64,000 nt of DNA from contig OZ252053.1 of NCBI GenBank assembly GCA_965247965.1, forward strand, positions 6,944,001 through 7,008,000, written 5' to 3'. Position 1 is the stretch's first letter; each line of letters opens with the position of its first letter. Source of the stretch: UBA7328 sp965247965. GTDB lineage: Bacteria; Bacteroidota; Bacteroidia; Chitinophagales; Saprospiraceae. The translations under genes were made by a program, and so were the position numbers. A model generated the notes under the pieces. That model searched no databases. It was not told where the DNA came from and saw nothing but the letters and a program-made list of their open reading frames with translations. Below, piece by piece: positions 63,633-64,000 of this stretch.

Positions 63633-64000
63633 TTAGTTCAAAATAAATTCATCAGAAACTTCAAGCAATTCTCCTCCCCTGTATAATGACATTCTCAATT
63701 TATTATCCGTCTCAAATTCTTTATGTGGCATCCAGCAAGTGTTCCATCGGAATTTGTTATTCCTGACAATGCCGTAATTCAAAAAATTAAAGGATTCCAA
63801 ATCGCTTTGCCTTACCTCAAGTGAACGGCTGCCGTATTTTTCTATCGCAACAAATTCTTTCCATGTACCTGCGACCTCCTCCTGTACCTGTACATTTGGC
63901 AGCAGGGATTTCAAATAGCTGTTGCCCCTGTAGTCAAATGGCTTGAATTCTACGTTCCATTGCACAGTTTTACCCCCATCCCAATTTATGGATTTTTCTA
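63633..64000 (-). CDS. Unknown protein, 5' end outside window
   Basis: The frame is open from the right edge to the stop at 63633. It reads K-S-I-N-W-D-G-G-K-T-V-Q-W-N-V-E-F before the possible GTG start at 63965, so the gene probably starts beyond 64000. No recognised domain. The short gap (18 bases) to the 62109-63614 gene suggests one operon. Confidence 0.6.
   Translation of the reverse strand, partial: EKSINWDGGKTVQWNVEFKPFDYRGNSYLKSLLPNVQVQEEVAGTWKEFVAIEKYGSRSLEVRQSDLESFNFLNYGIVRNNKFRWNTCWMPHKEFETDNKLRMSLYRGGELLEVSDEFILN

Noticed and set aside
1..64000. CRISPR arrays, tRNA and rRNA genes
   Set aside because: I saw no regularly spaced direct repeats with unique spacers, no tRNA-like cloverleaf with a T-loop, and no rRNA signature. 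The tandem GAATATGCAC run at 38121 is too short and has no spacers.

Overview
The window reads as chromosomal DNA of a Bacteroidota bacterium, most likely a marine or sediment polysaccharide degrader of the Saprospiria/Cytophagia type. The evidence is a protein with a C-terminal type IX secretion (T9SS) sorting domain (10196-12595), a DUF5916 outer-membrane protein, many lipoproteins with a short lipobox, Tat-exported Gfo/Idh/MocA-type enzymes, and TAnnTTTG-like -7 promoter boxes. The lineage below phylum is inference. I found no tRNA, rRNA or CRISPR array.

Layout. 1-640: end of a methionine-pathway PLP enzyme, translationally coupled to a CoA-binding protein. 694-1980: an ISAzo13-like element whose transposase is split by a frame change. 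2-12.6 kb: sulfatases, a DUF5916 protein and a large sortilin-like secreted protein, mixed with broken genes (Abi/HEPN, rhodanese, a sulfatase remnant). 12.9-20 kb: a zinc-ribbon protein, a CehA/McbA-like metallohydrolase, an HNH endonuclease pair, YefM-YoeB and a third sulfatase. 20-33 kb: a mostly minus-strand catabolic block with an IS-disrupted epoxide hydrolase, two sugar isomerase/epimerase-like proteins, an alpha/beta hydrolase, a PVC-type cytochrome c protein, AraD, a PIN toxin pair and AraB. 33-41 kb: an alpha/beta hydrolase coupled to a bifunctional aldolase/dehydrogenase, a group II intron, an unusual nucleoside hydrolase-amidohydrolase fusion lipoprotein and a DUF1761 protein. 41-50 kb: two more copies of the same 1872-bp IS, around a phosphoglucomutase and a Na+/H+ antiporter, then a nest of decayed IS3 and IS6-like elements. 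50-64 kb: an AGPS-like flavoenzyme, a DJ-1/PfpI protein, a DASS transporter, an IS66 element with perfect target duplications, MazEF, an SSS symporter, an HD hydrolase, a Tat-type oxidoreductase and two proteins of unknown function.

The intact catabolic genes fit use of sulfated, pentose- and deoxysugar-containing polymers: sulfatases remove sulfate, AraB and AraD handle ribulose, the aldolase/SDR handles a deoxyketose phosphate and lactaldehyde, and SSS and DASS carriers import products. The window is also unusually rich in gene decay: in-frame stops, internal-deletion remnants and insertions.

The most interesting structure is a family of exactly 168-nt palindromic repeats (3421-3588, 9991-10158, 33149-33316). 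They begin and end with CTAG. Their core is conserved in sequence, but their outer arms differ between copies with compensating changes on both sides. A 222-nt element at 61854-62075 has the same kind of ends and a different core.
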